DNA of 64,000 bases from Aromatoleum bremense (GCF_017894365.1 NZ_CP059467.1:1860001-1924000); one strand, 5' to 3'; positions 45,039 through 56,103 are shown, counted from the stretch's first letter. Translations and numbers: made by a program. The notes: generated from the letters alone by a model not told the origin.

Positions 45039-45989
45039 TCAGCGCGCCGCGGCGTCGAAGCGCTCGCCTGCAGTGACCGGGAATCCGCGCAGAAATTCCC
45101 CGGCAGCCAGGCGCCGGCTGCCCGGTTTCTGCAATTGCGCCAGGCGCACGGCCTGCGTCCCGCACGCGACCACGACACCGTCGGCATCCGCCGCGAGCAC
45201 GGTGCCGGGTTCCCCGTGCCCGGCAACGGGTTCGGCGGACCAGATCTTGAGCGGCACCTGCCGCAGGCTCGCCACCGCGCCCGGGAACGGGTTGAACGCA
45301 CGCACGGCACGGGCGATGGACGACGCGTCGCGCTGCCAGTCGATCACCGCCTCGGCCTTGCCGATCTTGCCCGCGTAGGTCGCGCCTTCGGCTGGTTGCG
45401 GCGTCGCGACGAGTTCGCCCGACGGCAGGCGGCGCAGCGCTTCGACGATCATCTGCGCGCCGAGCGCGGCCAGCCGGTCGTGCAACGTTCCGGTGGTGTC
45501 CGCCGGACCGATCGGCACGGCGCGCTTCATCAGCATCGGCCCGGTGTCGAGCCCCTCGTCCATCTGCATGATGGTGATGCCGGTCTCCGTGTCGCCGGCT
45601 TCGATCGCGCGGTGGATCGGCGCGGCCCCGCGCCAGCGCGGCAGCAGCGATGCGTGGATGTTGAGGCAGCCGAGCCGCGGCAGGTCGAGCACCGCCCGCG
45701 GCAGGATCAGGCCGTACGCCGCCACCACCAGCACGTCGGGCGCGCAGGCGGCAAGCGTCGCGCGCTGCTCTTCGCCGCGCAGGCTGGAAGGCTGGTCCAC
45801 GGCGATGCCGCGGGCGAGCGCCAGCTGCTTGACCGGACTCGGGCTGAGCTTCATGCCACGCCCGGCCGGCCGGTCAGGCTGGGTCAGCACCAGCGGGACT
45901 TCGAAGCCTGCGGCAAGAATCGCTTCCAGCGCCGCCGCGGCGAACTCCGGCGTGCCGGCGAACGCGACCCTCGGGGCTGCGGCCGTCAC
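45039..45989 (-). CDS. fmt: Methionyl-tRNA formyltransferase
   Basis: A 316-residue enzyme that formylates initiator Met-tRNA with 10-formyltetrahydrofolate. It has [18 protein letters not shown] at the start, the active-site signature [16 protein letters not shown], and a C-terminal OB-fold tRNA-binding domain. The start GTG 45989 overlaps the def stop (GTGA), as usual in def-fmt operons. Confidence 0.96.
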   Translation of the reverse strand: MTAAAPRVAFAGTPEFAAAALEAILAAGFEVPLVLTQPDRPAGRGMKLSPSPVKQLALARGIAVDQPSSLRGEEQRATLAACAPDVLVVAAYGLILPRAVLDLPRLGCLNIHASLLPRWRGAAPIHRAIEAGDTETGITIMQMDEGLDTGPMLMKRAVPIGPADTTGTLHDRLAALGAQMIVEALRRLPSGELVATPQPAEGATYAGKIGKAEAVIDWQRDASSIARAVRAFNPFPGAVASLRQVPLKIWSAEPVAGHGEPGTVLAADADGVVVACGTQAVRLAQLQKPGSRRLAAGEFLRGFPVTAGERFDAAAR

Positions 45990-46489
45990 GCCGTGATCCG
46001 CGCTTTCTTTGCCAGCCGCGCCTTGATCCGCCCGAGCTTGAGCGGCGAAAGATATTCGACGAAAACCCGGCCATCGAGGTGGTCGATCTCGTGCTGGATG
46101 CACACCGCGAGCAGGCCTTCGGCCTCGAGCTCGAACGGCTCGCCGTGCTCGTCGAGCGCCCGGACTTTCACCCGCTCGGCGCGCGTCACTTTCTCGTAGA
46201 CGCCCGGCACCGAAAGGCAGCCTTCCTCGCACGTCTGCTCGCCGGACTTGTCCAGGATTTCGGGATTGATGAAAGCACGCAGCACGGACCTGTCCTCGCT
46301 GATGTCGATCACGACGACCCGCTTGTGCACGTCGACCTGCGTCGCCGCGAGACCGACGCCGGGCGCCTCGTACATTGTTTCGGCCATGTCCCTGACGAGC
46401 TGGCGGATCGAATCGTCGACCACGGCGACCGGCGCGGCGCGCTTGTGCAGCCGCGGATCTGGATAACGGAGAATTGGAAGTAGAGCCAT
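45986..46489 (-). CDS. def: Peptide deformylase
   Basis: A 167-residue metalloenzyme that removes the N-formyl group from nascent chains. The three motifs are intact: [17 protein letters not shown] (Cys ligand), and HEIDHLDG (two His ligands and the catalytic Glu). It starts divergently from the lysM gene across 163 bases. Confidence 0.97.
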   Translation of the reverse strand: MALLPILRYPDPRLHKRAAPVAVVDDSIRQLVRDMAETMYEAPGVGLAATQVDVHKRVVVIDISEDRSVLRAFINPEILDKSGEQTCEEGCLSVPGVYEKVTRAERVKVRALDEHGEPFELEAEGLLAVCIQHEIDHLDGRVFVEYLSPLKLGRIKARLAKKARITA

Positions 46490-46652
46490 GGATGCTTGCC
46501 GGGTTATGTCATTACGTGCAGAATTTCAAGTGCTTTGGCATGCTCGTCCGCGCGCCGTGGCATTCGAAATCAAGACCGCGGATTGGACCTTCGACCGGCC
46601 GCTGGCGTTCCGGTAGCGCAGGAATCCGGTCTGCTCTAATCGGAAACGAGCA

Positions 46653-47687
46653 ATGATCCGCATTATATTCCCTCTGCTGTTCGGCATTGCGACCCTTCTG
46701 AGCGTGCCCGCGGTCGCCGACCAGGCGACGCTCGCGGACGATGCCCCCGACAGCTACACGGTCGTCCGCGGCGATACGCTGTGGGACATTTCCGGCCGTT
46801 TCCTCAGGCAGCCGTGGCGCTGGCCCGAAGTGTGGCGCCTCAACCGCGACCAGATCCGCAACCCGCACCTGATCTATCCGGGACAGATCATCGTGCTCGA
46901 CCGCAGCGGCCCCTACCTGTCGATCGGGCGGCGGATCGGCGCGCCGCTCTATGAAAAGCGTTTCCCGCAGATCTATTCGGAAGAGGTCGACAGCGCGATC
47001 CCGAGCATCCCGATGCAGATCATCGAGCCTTTCCTGACGCGGCCGCTCGTCGTCGACGACGCGAAACTTGCCGGCGCGGGCACCGTCGTCGCCACCGAAA
47101 CCAGCCGCGTCTTCATGGGCGCTGGCGACACGGTGTTCGCCACGGGCGTGACGGAAGGCAGCGACGTGTGGCAGGTATTCCGGCCCGCCCGGCCGCTCGT
47201 CGATCCGGTGACGAACGAACTGCTCGGCCACGAGGCGATGTTCCTCGGCACCGCGCGCGTCACCGAGCACGGCACGCCGGCGACGCTGAAGCTGGTCTCG
47301 AGCGTCGAGGAGATCGGCACCGGCGACCGCCTCGTCGTCAGCGAGCGGCCCGAGATTTTCTCCTTCATGCCGCATGCGCCCGACGCGGAAATCGAAGGGC
47401 GGCTGATCGGCATCTACCGCGGCGTGATCGAGACCGGGCGCCATAACGTCGTCACCCTCAATATCGGCAGCCGCGCCGGGCTGGAACGCGGGCACGTCCT
47501 CGCGTTGCACCGCGAGCGCGGCAGCGTCGTGTACAAGGACGACGAAGGCGGCAAGGAAACTTTCGATCTGCCGCAGCAGCGTTATGGCCTGGCCTTCGTG
47601 TTCCGCGTGTTCGACCGCGTCGCCTATGCGCTGGTGATGGATTCGGACGGCCCGGTGACGGTCGGCGACAGCGTGCGCAAACCCTGA
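46653..47687 (+). CDS. LysM peptidoglycan-binding protein
   Basis: A 344-residue exported protein: signal peptide 1-22 (ending PAVA), one LysM domain (about 34-80, YTVVRGDTLWDISGRF to GQIIVL), then about 260 residues of a conserved periplasmic region without a named catalytic motif. It is a common neighbour of dprA in betaproteobacteria and probably cell-wall-associated. dprA starts two bases after its stop codon. Confidence 0.92.
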   Translation: MIRIIFPLLFGIATLLSVPAVADQATLADDAPDSYTVVRGDTLWDISGRFLRQPWRWPEVWRLNRDQIRNPHLIYPGQIIVLDRSGPYLSIGRRIGAPLYEKRFPQIYSEEVDSAIPSIPMQIIEPFLTRPLVVDDAKLAGAGTVVATETSRVFMGAGDTVFATGVTEGSDVWQVFRPARPLVDPVTNELLGHEAMFLGTARVTEHGTPATLKLVSSVEEIGTGDRLVVSERPEIFSFMPHAPDAEIEGRLIGIYRGVIETGRHNVVTLNIGSRAGLERGHVLALHRERGSVVYKDDEGGKETFDLPQQRYGLAFVFRVFDRVAYALVMDSDGPVTVGDSVRKP

Positions 47688-47689
47688 GC

Positions 47690-48862
47690 GTGACGCCGAT
47701 CGAGGACGAACTGGCCGGGTGGCTGCGGCTGACGCTGCGCCCCGGCGTCGGCGCCGAACGCCAGCGCGCGCTGCTGGCGGCGTTCGGACTGCCCGAGCAG
47801 ATCTTCGCCGCCAGCCGCAGCGCCATCGCGTCCGTCGTCGGCGCCGAGGTCGCAGACCTGCTGCGCGCGCCGCCCGACAACGAGAAAGTCGACGCCGCGC
47901 TCGCGTGGGCCGCCGAACCCGGCAACCGCATCGTCACGCTCGCCGACCCGGAGTACCCGCGCGCGCTGCTCGATATCGCCGATCCGCCCGTCCTGCTGTA
48001 TGTCAAGGGCGACCCGGCGCGGCTCTCCGGCACCTCGCTCGCGATCGTCGGCGCGCGCTCGGCGACCGCACCCGGCATCAGCAATGCCGCCGCGTTCGCG
48101 AAGAGCCTCGCCGAAGCCGGCCTCACGATCGTCAGCGGCCTCGCGCTGGGCATCGACGCCGCGGCGCACCGCGGCGCGCTGGCCCATCCGGACGGCATCA
48201 CCGTCGCGGTGATCGGCACCGGTGCCGATCGCGTCTATCCGGCACGCAATCAGGCGCTCGCCCGGCAGATCGCCGAACGCGGCGTGATCGTCAGCGAATA
48301 CCCGCTCGGCACGCCGGCGCTGCCGTACAACTTCCCGCGCCGCAACCGCCTCATCGCCGGCCTCGCGCGCGGCGTGCTGGTCGTCGAGGCCGCGGTCGGC
48401 AGCGGCTCCCTGATCACCGCGCGGCTGGCGACCGAGAGCGGCCGCGAAGTGTTCGCCATCCCAGGCTCGATCCATTCCCCGCTGGCACGCGGCTGCCACC
48501 GCCTGATCCGCGACGGCGCGAAGCTCGTCGAGACGGCCGCGGACGTGCTCGACGAGCTCAGCTGGGGCCTCCCGGCGAGCGCCCGTGCGGCCGAAGCGGA
48601 CGCGCCGGCACGTCCGGTCCGCTCCGCGAGGACGCGCGAAACCGGGCCCGCCGATCCGCCGTTCGAGCCGCGAACGCCGCCTCCCGCGGCGTCCGCGGAG
48701 GAGATCCGGGTGCTCGACACGCTCGGCCACGATCCGCTGGATATCGATACCCTCGCAGCCCGTTCCGGCTTGACGCTCGATGCGCTGTACGCCATTCTGC
48801 TTGCGCTGGAGCTCGAAGGGCACGTGACCCGCTTGCCGGGAGGCCGGTTCCAGCGCCTTTGA
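47690..48862 (+). CDS. dprA: DNA-processing protein DprA (Smf)
   Basis: A 390-residue single-strand DNA-binding protein that protects incoming DNA and loads RecA during transformation. An N-terminal helical region is followed by the Rossmann-like core (SLAIVGARSATAPG, SGLALGIDAAAHRGAL, VIGTGADRVYPARN, PRRNRLIAGLA). A C-terminal winged-helix ends the protein (about 325-385). The start is GTG 47690, two bases after the lysM stop. Confidence 0.95.
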   Translation: MTPIEDELAGWLRLTLRPGVGAERQRALLAAFGLPEQIFAASRSAIASVVGAEVADLLRAPPDNEKVDAALAWAAEPGNRIVTLADPEYPRALLDIADPPVLLYVKGDPARLSGTSLAIVGARSATAPGISNAAAFAKSLAEAGLTIVSGLALGIDAAAHRGALAHPDGITVAVIGTGADRVYPARNQALARQIAERGVIVSEYPLGTPALPYNFPRRNRLIAGLARGVLVVEAAVGSGSLITARLATESGREVFAIPGSIHSPLARGCHRLIRDGAKLVETAADVLDELSWGLPASARAAEADAPARPVRSARTRETGPADPPFEPRTPPPAASAEEIRVLDTLGHDPLDIDTLAARSGLTLDALYAILLALELEGHVTRLPGGRFQRL

Positions 48863-48880
48863 TTCTCTCGTGTGCCAAAC

Positions 48881-49345
48881 ATGTTCGACATCCTTGTCTA
48901 CCTCTTCGAAAACTACCTCCACGCGGCAGCGTGCCCCGAATCCGAGCAGCTGGCGCGCAAGCTCTCCGCGGCGGGCTTCGAGGAGGACGAAATCACCGAA
49001 GCGCTCGACTGGCTTTCCGGTCTGCGCGCGATCGCCGTGTCGCCGCTGGCGAGGGTTCCGCAACCGGACTCGATCCGCCTCTACGCCGCGGAAGAACAGG
49101 CGAAGCTCGACGCCAGTTGCCGCGGCTTTCTCGCGTTCCTCGAAAACGCCGGCGCGCTCGATCCACAGACCCGCGAGCTGATCATCGAACGCACGATGGC
49201 GCTCGGCGGTTTCAACGTTAACCTGCACCGTTTCAAGGTCATCGTGCTGATGGTCCTGTGGCAGCAGGAGCAACCGCTCGACAGCCTGATCCTCGACGAA
49301 CTGCTGACCGACGAAGCGGAAGAACTCGTCCCGGTCCTGCAGTAA
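48881..49345 (+). CDS. smg: Smg/DUF494 family protein
   Basis: A 154-residue protein of unknown function, conserved after dprA in many proteobacteria. It begins MFDILVYLFENYLHAA, the family start, then GFEEDEITEALDWLSGL and LHRFKVIVLMVLWQQE. ATG 48881 is chosen over GTG 48872 because the family starts at MFD. Confidence 0.93.
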   Translation: MFDILVYLFENYLHAAACPESEQLARKLSAAGFEEDEITEALDWLSGLRAIAVSPLARVPQPDSIRLYAAEEQAKLDASCRGFLAFLENAGALDPQTRELIIERTMALGGFNVNLHRFKVIVLMVLWQQEQPLDSLILDELLTDEAEELVPVLQ

Positions 49346-49453
49346 AGCCTCCGGCCTGCGCTTGCACATGCCGCAGCGGCGTGCTTATCATGCGCCGCTC
49401 GATAACCCTCAACCGAAAACGCCCTGGCGATTTTCGAAGGCAGCCCTACCGGC

Positions 49454-52036
49454 ATGAGCAAGCAACTGATCATCGCGGAAAAACCCTCAGTCGCGCAGGA
49501 CATCGCCCGCGCGCTCGGCGGTTTCACGAAGGAAAAGGACTACTTCGAGTCGGACGAGTACGTGCTTTCGTCCGCCGTCGGCCACCTTCTCGAGCTGGTC
49601 GTGCCCGAGGAATACGAAGTCAAGCGCGGCAAATGGACGTTCGCGCACCTGCCGGTGATCCCGCCGCGCTTCGCGCTGAAACCGATCGAGAAGACCGATG
49701 ACCGGCTGAAGCTGCTGACCCGCCTGATCAAGCGCAAGGACGTCACCGGGCTCATCAACGCGTGCGACGCGGGACGCGAAGGCGAGCTGATCTTCAGCTT
49801 CATCGTGCAGCATGCGAAGACCGACAAGCCGGTATCGCGGCTGTGGCTGCAGTCGATGACCGCAGGCGCGATCCGCGACGGCTTTGCGCAGCTGCGTTCG
49901 GCGCAGGAAGTCGAAGGCCTGCGCTCGGCGGCGGTGTGCCGCGCCGAGAGCGACTGGCTGATCGGCATCAACGGCACGCGCGCGATGACTGCGTTCAACT
50001 CGAAGACCGGCGGCTTTCACCTGACCACCGTTGGCCGCGTGCAAACGCCGACGCTGGCGATCGTCGTCGAACGCGAAGAGAAGATCCGCCGCTTCAAGCC
50101 GCGCGACTACTGGGAGCTCGAAGCGACGTTCGGCTGCAAGGCCGGCCGCTATGCCGGGCGCTGGTTCGACGAAGGTTTCCGCAAACCCGAAGGCGACGAA
50201 CACGCGACCGCCTTCCGGTTGTGGGACCGCGCACGCGCCGACGCCATCAAGGCGAAATGCGACGGCAAGCCGGGCATCGCCAGCGAGGAATCGAAGCCGT
50301 CGACGCAGCTGTCGCCGCTGCTGTTCGACCTCACGAGCCTGCAGCGCGAAGCCAACGGCCGCTTCGGCTTCTCGGCGCGCGTGACGCTGCAGATCGCGCA
50401 GGCGCTGTACGAAAAGCACAAGGCGCTGACCTATCCGCGAACCGATGCGCGCGCGTTGCCGGAGGACTACGTCGGCACCGTCAAGGACGTGCTGCACGCG
50501 CTGCCTGACGACTACGCGCCGTTCGCCGGCGAAATCATGAAGCAGGGCTGGGTCAAGCCGAACAAGCGCATCTTCAACAACGCGAAGATCTCGGACCACT
50601 TCGCGATCATTCCGACCGGCACCGTGCCGAAGAGCCTGTCGGAAGCCGAACAGAAGATCTACGATCTCGTCACGCGGCGCTTCCTCGCGGTGTTCTACCC
50701 GGCCGCGGAATACCGCATCACCACCCGCATCACGCGCGTCGAGAACGAAGCTTTCAAGACCGAAGGCAAAGTGCTCGTCAATCCCGGCTGGCTCGCGGTG
50801 TACGGCAAGGAAGCGGCGAAGGCCGACGACGAGGGCGGCGCACAGCTCGTCGCCGTCGAACAGAACGAACGCGTCGCCACCGAGGACATCCTCGTCAAGG
50901 CGCTCGTGACGAAGCCACCCGCACGCTACAACGAAGCGACGCTGCTGTCCGCGATGGAAGGCGCCGGCAAGATGGTCGACGACGAGGAACTGCGCGCAGC
51001 GATGGGCGAGCGCGGGCTCGGCACGCCGGCCACGCGCGCGCAGATCATCGAAGGGCTGATCGCCGAGCAGTACCTGCACCGCGAAGGCCGCGAACTGATC
51101 CCGAGCGCGAAGGCGTTTTCGCTGATCACGCTGCTGAAAGGCCTCGACGTGTCGGCGCTGACGTCGCCCGAACTCACCGGCGAATGGGAGCACAAGCTCG
51201 CGCAGATGGAGCGCGGCCAGCTGTCGCGGCCCGAATTCATGCGCGAGATCGCCGAAATGGCGCGCGAGATGGTCGAACGTGCGAAGCGCTACGAATCCGA
51301 CACGGTGCCGGGCGACTTCGCCACACTGTCGGCGCCGTGCCCGAAATGCGGCGGCGGCGTCAGGGAGAACTACAAGAAGTTCGCGTGCCAGGCCTGCGAC
51401 TGGAGCGCGTGGAAGATCGTCGCCGGCCGCCAATTCGAGATCGACGAGATCGAGACGCTGCTGCGCGAACGGCGCGTCGGACCGCTGACCGGCTTTCGCA
51501 GCAAGATGGGGCGGCTGTTCAACGCCGAGATCCGCCTCAACGACGAGCAGCAGCCCGAGTTCGATTTCGGCCAGCCGAAGGACGACGGCGAAGGCGCCGA
51601 ACCGGTCGATTTTTCCGCGCAGGAGCCGCTCGGTCCATGCCCAAAGTGCGGCGCGCGCGTGTTCGAACACGGCATGGCGTATGTCTGCGAGAAATCCGTC
51701 GGACCGGAAAAATCATGCGATTTCCGTTCCGGCAAGATCATCCTGCAGCAGCCGGTCGAGCGCGAGCAGATGGTGAAACTGCTCGCGGACGGACGCACGG
51801 ACCTGCTCAAGGGTTTCGTCTCGACGCGCACGCGGCGCAAGTTCTCGGCTTTCCTCGTGCGCGGCGGCGACGGCAAGGTCGGGTTCGAATTCGAAGCGAA
51901 AACGCCGAAGGCGGGCGCCGCAAAAGGCAAGGGGGCAGCGGTCGCGGACGACGAAAAATCATCGGCCCTCGGCACGGCGACGACAACGGCGAAACCCGCG
52001 CGCGCGCCGGCCCGCAAGCGCAGCAGCGCCGCTTAA
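49454..52036 (+). CDS. topB: DNA topoisomerase III
   Basis: An 860-residue type IA topoisomerase that decatenates replication and recombination intermediates. The TOPRIM domain has IIAEKPSVAQDIA and the acidic CDAGREGELIF. The active-site tyrosine is in LTYPRTDAR. The C-terminus has two zinc-ribbon-like units (CPKCGGGV...CQAC and CPKCGARV...CEKS) and topo C-terminal repeats, ending in a Lys/Ala-rich tail (about 815-860). The short dprA-smg-topB spacing suggests one transcript. Confidence 0.94.
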   Translation: MSKQLIIAEKPSVAQDIARALGGFTKEKDYFESDEYVLSSAVGHLLELVVPEEYEVKRGKWTFAHLPVIPPRFALKPIEKTDDRLKLLTRLIKRKDVTGLINACDAGREGELIFSFIVQHAKTDKPVSRLWLQSMTAGAIRDGFAQLRSAQEVEGLRSAAVCRAESDWLIGINGTRAMTAFNSKTGGFHLTTVGRVQTPTLAIVVEREEKIRRFKPRDYWELEATFGCKAGRYAGRWFDEGFRKPEGDEHATAFRLWDRARADAIKAKCDGKPGIASEESKPSTQLSPLLFDLTSLQREANGRFGFSARVTLQIAQALYEKHKALTYPRTDARALPEDYVGTVKDVLHALPDDYAPFAGEIMKQGWVKPNKRIFNNAKISDHFAIIPTGTVPKSLSEAEQKIYDLVTRRFLAVFYPAAEYRITTRITRVENEAFKTEGKVLVNPGWLAVYGKEAAKADDEGGAQLVAVEQNERVATEDILVKALVTKPPARYNEATLLSAMEGAGKMVDDEELRAAMGERGLGTPATRAQIIEGLIAEQYLHREGRELIPSAKAFSLITLLKGLDVSALTSPELTGEWEHKLAQMERGQLSRPEFMREIAEMAREMVERAKRYESDTVPGDFATLSAPCPKCGGGVRENYKKFACQACDWSAWKIVAGRQFEIDEIETLLRERRVGPLTGFRSKMGRLFNAEIRLNDEQQPEFDFGQPKDDGEGAEPVDFSAQEPLGPCPKCGARVFEHGMAYVCEKSVGPEKSCDFRSGKIILQQPVEREQMVKLLADGRTDLLKGFVSTRTRRKFSAFLVRGGDGKVGFEFEAKTPKAGAAKGKGAAVADDEKSSALGTATTTAKPARAPARKRSSAA

Positions 52037-52119
52037 GGGGCCATACGGCACGGCTGCCTTTTCTCGCGACGGGGCACTGGCCGCATCGCAGCAACCCCTG
52101 CCGCGCGCCCCGGACCGGT

Positions 52120-53259
52120 TCAGCGGCCGAGCTCGCCGAGCAGGCGCTCGGCTGCGGCGACCTGGTCGCCGAGCAGCGCGAATCCCCGCAGCGCTCCGCG
52201 GCGGTCGCGGAACACTGCCCTGACGCCGCGCTGCGTCGCCGCCTCGTGCCATTCCCCGGCGAGCGGCGGCGGTTCGCAGACGATCACCGGGCAACTCTCC
52301 ATCTGCAGGCGTCGTAGCCGCGCCTGCCACCGCATGCGCCGCTTTCTCCCGCACAGCACCTCGGCGAGCACCTGGGCGCCGGCTTCGATATCTTCCGCAA
52401 GCCTGAACAGGCGGCCGTCCATCTCGGCACATTCGCCCAGCGCAAAAATGTCCGGATCGGCGGTGCTCAATGCATGATCGACGACGATTCCGCGCGCCAC
52501 GGCGAGTCCCGCGTCGCGTGCAAGTTCCGTCCGGGGAGCCGCGCCGCGCGCCAACACCATCAGGTCCGTCGAGAACCGCACGCCTGCAAGCGTCGTCAGC
52601 TCCAACTCGTCCGGACCCTGATCGATGCGCTGGATGCCGTCCTCGGTCATCACCTGTACTCCCGCAGCCTGCAGCGCCTGCGCGACGCGTTCGGCGCTGA
52701 GCGTCGGCAACGTTTCCGCGAGCAGCTGGTTCGCGGGTTCGAGGAGCGTCACGTGACAGCCGGAACGCGCAAGGTTGTCGGCCAGTTCGCAGCCGGCAAG
52801 GCTTCCGCCGAGCACGACGACGCGGCTTCGTCCGGCCAGTTCACTGCGCAGATAGGCATAGTCGGCGAGGCTTCCCAGTGTCAGCGCCTGCGACGCCGCC
52901 GTTCCCCGCAGCCCGGGCTGGCGCAGCGGCGCCGCGCCGGTCGCGAGCACGAGCTGTCCGTACCCGTACCGGCCTTCCCGCATCACCAGTTCATGGCGCA
53001 GCCGGTCGATCCGCAGGATATGGCGATGCGCGAAGATCGTCGCAGCGTAGCGGTGCGCCATCTGCTCGACGGTCGCGAGCACCAGGTCCCGGGCCCGCGT
53101 GCAGGTGCCGAGCGCGCGCGCAAGCCGGAATTTTTCGTAGGCCGCACCGTCGTCCCGCGTGATCAGCACCAGCGGCCGGTCGCCATCGATCTGCCGCAGC
53201 GCGCGCAGCAGCGCGTACCCGGCAGCCCCGGTGCCGACGATGACGAGCGGCGCGTTCAT
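52120..53259 (-). CDS. FAD-dependent pyridine nucleotide-disulfide oxidoreductase (rubredoxin reductase-like)
   Basis: A 379-residue flavoprotein. The N-terminal FAD motif is VIVGTGAAGYALLRALRQ. The NAD-binding motif is VVVLGGSLAGCELADNLARSG, and the second FAD motif is DIFALGECAEMDG. No redox-active CxxxxC pair is seen, which fits the rubredoxin/ferredoxin reductase group better than thioredoxin reductase. The partner is unknown. It lies next to oxyR, with 120 bases between, so a role in oxidative stress is possible. Confidence 0.85.
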   Translation of the reverse strand: MNAPLVIVGTGAAGYALLRALRQIDGDRPLVLITRDDGAAYEKFRLARALGTCTRARDLVLATVEQMAHRYAATIFAHRHILRIDRLRHELVMREGRYGYGQLVLATGAAPLRQPGLRGTAASQALTLGSLADYAYLRSELAGRSRVVVLGGSLAGCELADNLARSGCHVTLLEPANQLLAETLPTLSAERVAQALQAAGVQVMTEDGIQRIDQGPDELELTTLAGVRFSTDLMVLARGAAPRTELARDAGLAVARGIVVDHALSTADPDIFALGECAEMDGRLFRLAEDIEAGAQVLAEVLCGRKRRMRWQARLRRLQMESCPVIVCEPPPLAGEWHEAATQRGVRAVFRDRRGALRGFALLGDQVAAAERLLGELGR

Positions 53260-53379
53260 CCCGGCGCTCCTGCACGTCCGGCGCGCGGACGCTCGCGCGG
53301 ACTTCGCTCGCCGGGCGCGACTGCCTTCACCGCCACGCCGGCCGCCCGCCGCGTGGCCGGCAGTGCATCGCCCGGAGGC

Positions 53380-54327
53380 TCATGGCGCTTCCGCCGTCTC
53401 GACCGTCGTGACCCGGCCGATCGGCCGGACCCCGGGCAGCGCGCTTTCGAGGATCGCGGTGCGCAACACGTCGATCGCGCCGCTGCGCGGGTACGTCACG
53501 CGCCACGCCAGCGCGACGCGCCGTGAAGGCTCTGGCGCCGCGAACGGACGGACCGCGACGAGCGGATTCTGCGCGGGGAGTTCGTCGGCTGCCGAGCTCG
53601 GCAACACCGTCACGCCGAGGCCGGTCGCGACCATGTGGCGGATCGTCTCCAGCGAGCTGCCCTCGAGCGTGCGCTGCAGGCCGCTGACGTTGCGGCAGTG
53701 CGGGCACACTTCGAGCACCTGGTCGCGGAAGCAGTTGCCGGCGCCGAGCAGCAGCAGCTGCTCTTCGGCGAGCATGTCGGGGTCGATCCGCTCCTGGCCG
53801 TGCCACGGATGCGCAGCCGGCATCAGGACACGGAACGGCTCATCGTAGACCGGCTGGGCGACGATCCCGGGCTCGGCGAACGGCAGTGACAGGATCACGA
53901 CGTCCAGTTCGCCGCGCTTGAGCGCCTCGGCGAGGCGGGCCGTGTAGTTTTCCTGGATGATCAGTGGCATCCGCGGCGCGAGTCGATGCACGCGCGGGAT
54001 CAGGCGCGGCAACAGATAAGGCCCGATCGTGAAGATGACCCCGAGCCGCAACGGCCCCGCCAGCGGATCCCTGCCGGCCGAGGCGATCTCCGGGATCTGG
54101 GCCGCCTCCAGCAGCACTTTCTCGGCCTGCGAGACGATGCGGCGTCCGGTCGCGGTGATCTTCACTTCGGTCGCACTGCGCTCGAACAGTTGTACGCCGA
54201 GTTCCTCTTCGATTTTCTTGATTGCAACCGACAGCGTCGGCTGGCTGACATGGCACTTCTCGGCCGCGCGGCCGAAGTGACGTTCACGGGCAAGCGCTAT
54301 GAGGTATCGCAGGTCGGTTAGGGTCAT
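53380..54327 (-). CDS. oxyR: Hydrogen peroxide-sensing regulator OxyR
   Basis: A 315-residue LysR-type activator. The N-terminal winged HTH is FGRAAEKCHVSQPTLSVAIKK. The sensing pair is Cys199 and Cys208 in GNCFRDQVLEVC, the same numbering as in E. coli OxyR, so it should form the peroxide-induced disulfide. It is divergent from a Do-like protease with 296 bases between them, including a dyad that may be its binding site. Confidence 0.94.
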   Translation of the reverse strand: MTLTDLRYLIALARERHFGRAAEKCHVSQPTLSVAIKKIEEELGVQLFERSATEVKITATGRRIVSQAEKVLLEAAQIPEIASAGRDPLAGPLRLGVIFTIGPYLLPRLIPRVHRLAPRMPLIIQENYTARLAEALKRGELDVVILSLPFAEPGIVAQPVYDEPFRVLMPAAHPWHGQERIDPDMLAEEQLLLLGAGNCFRDQVLEVCPHCRNVSGLQRTLEGSSLETIRHMVATGLGVTVLPSSAADELPAQNPLVAVRPFAAPEPSRRVALAWRVTYPRSGAIDVLRTAILESALPGVRPIGRVTTVETAEAP

Positions 54328-54348
54328 CGCGTCGGTCTGCCCCGGAAA

Positions 54349-54373
54349 GGAGTATCAGGAAAGATATTACTCC
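54349..54373. promoter_or_regulatory. Dyad upstream of oxyR, possible regulator site
   Basis: The arms GGAGTA (54349-54354) and TACTCC (54368-54373) form an imperfect 25-base dyad 22 bases upstream of the oxyR start. LysR-type regulators often repress their own gene from such a site. The fit to the ATAG-N7-CTAT pattern of OxyR is only loose. Confidence 0.35.
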
Positions 54374-54623
54374 GTACCCTGCCGGCGCAGACAAGCACCT
54401 CCGGCCGCCCCCGGATCGGTCCGTGCGCGAACGAACCCCCTGCCCGGCGCGACGGAACCCTGAAATCCGGCCGGAAATCGCTGCCCGCACCGGATCGCAC
54501 GCCTGCTGCGCCGAATACGCAGGCGATGACGCACGGATCGTCGGCCAATTCATGCCGGGAACAATTTGCATGCCCTGCAAGTCCACCGGCGCAGGCAATT
54601 TTCTTCAGGGATACAGGAAAAAC

Positions 54624-56103
54624 ATGAGAAACCATCCGTTCAGCCGCCCGTTCGTCGTCGCCCTTGCCGCCATTGTGCCGGCCGCAATCGGCCTGCTCCC
54701 ATCCCCGCAGGCGTTCGCCGCCGCGGAATCCGTGGCTCCGCTGGTCGCGCCAAACTCCCTCGGCCTGCCCGATTTCGGCGACCTCGTCGAGCGCGTCGGC
54801 CCGGCGGTCGTCAACATCAGTGTCGTGCAGGAACGGGCTGCGCCGGAAGCCGGAGCGCTTGCCGAAGACCCGTTCTACGACTTCCTCCGCCGCTTCGGCG
54901 TGCCGTTGCCCGGCATGCCCGGGATGCCGGGCAACGGCAGCCGCGGCCCGCAGATCAGCCGCGGCATCGGCTCGGGTTTCATCGTCAGTGCCGACGGCTA
55001 CGTGCTGACCAATGCGCACGTCGTCGGCGCGGGTGAGGACGGAGTCGAATCGGAAGTGACCGTGCGGCTCATCGACAAGCGCGAATTCAAGGCGAAAGTG
55101 GTCGGCACCGATCCGCGCACCGACATCGCGCTGCTCAAGATCGATGCGAGCGGCCTGCCGGTGGTGCGCACCGGCAACGCGGACAAGGCACGCGTCGGCG
55201 AATGGGTGGTGGCGGTCGGTTCGCCGTTCGGCTTCGACAACACCGTGACGGCCGGCATCATCTCGGCGAAGGCGCGGCGCCTGCCGGACGAGAACTACGT
55301 GCCGTTCATCCAGACCGACGTCGCGATCAACCCCGGCAACTCGGGCGGCCCGCTGTTCAACCTCACCGGCGAAGTGATCGGCATCAACTCGCAGATCTAC
55401 TCGCGCTCGGGCGGCTTCATGGGCATCTCGTTCGCGATCCCGATCGATGTCGCGCTGAACGTCAAGGACCAGATCATCAAGTACGGTCGCGTGCAGCGCG
55501 GCAAGCTCGGCGTCACGATCCAGGGCATGACGCGTGAGCTGGCACAGTCGTTCGGACTTGCCGAACCGAAAGGCGCCCTGGTCTCGAACGTCGAACCGGG
55601 CGGCGCCGCGGACAAGGCCGGCATCAAGGCCGGCGACGTCGTGCTCGGCGTCAACGGCACGAAGATCGAAGAGTCGGGCGATCTGCCGCGCATCATCGGC
55701 GACAAGCGTCCCGGCAGCGAGGTGAAGCTCGAACTGTGGCGCGACGGCCGCACCCGCACGGTGACGGCGACGCTCGGCGAGATGCGCGGCGAAGCGGTCG
55801 CGGAAGGCCGCGGCGAGCCGGGCGGTCCGCAGGGCGAAGACGCCGGTGGCAAAATCGGCCTCGTCATTCGCCCGCTGACTGCGGAAGAAGCAGCACTGCT
55901 GGGCGTGCGCGGCGGCATCGTCATCGAGCGCGCGGCCGGTCCGGCGCAACGCGCCGGCCTGCAGCGCGGCGACGTCATACTCGCACTGAACAACCAGCCG
56001 GTGTCGGACATCGCCTCGTTCCGCGCACTGATCGAAAAAGCCGGCGACCGCTTCGCGCTGCTGATCCAGCGCGGCGGTGCGCGCATCTTCGTGCCGATGC
56101 GCG

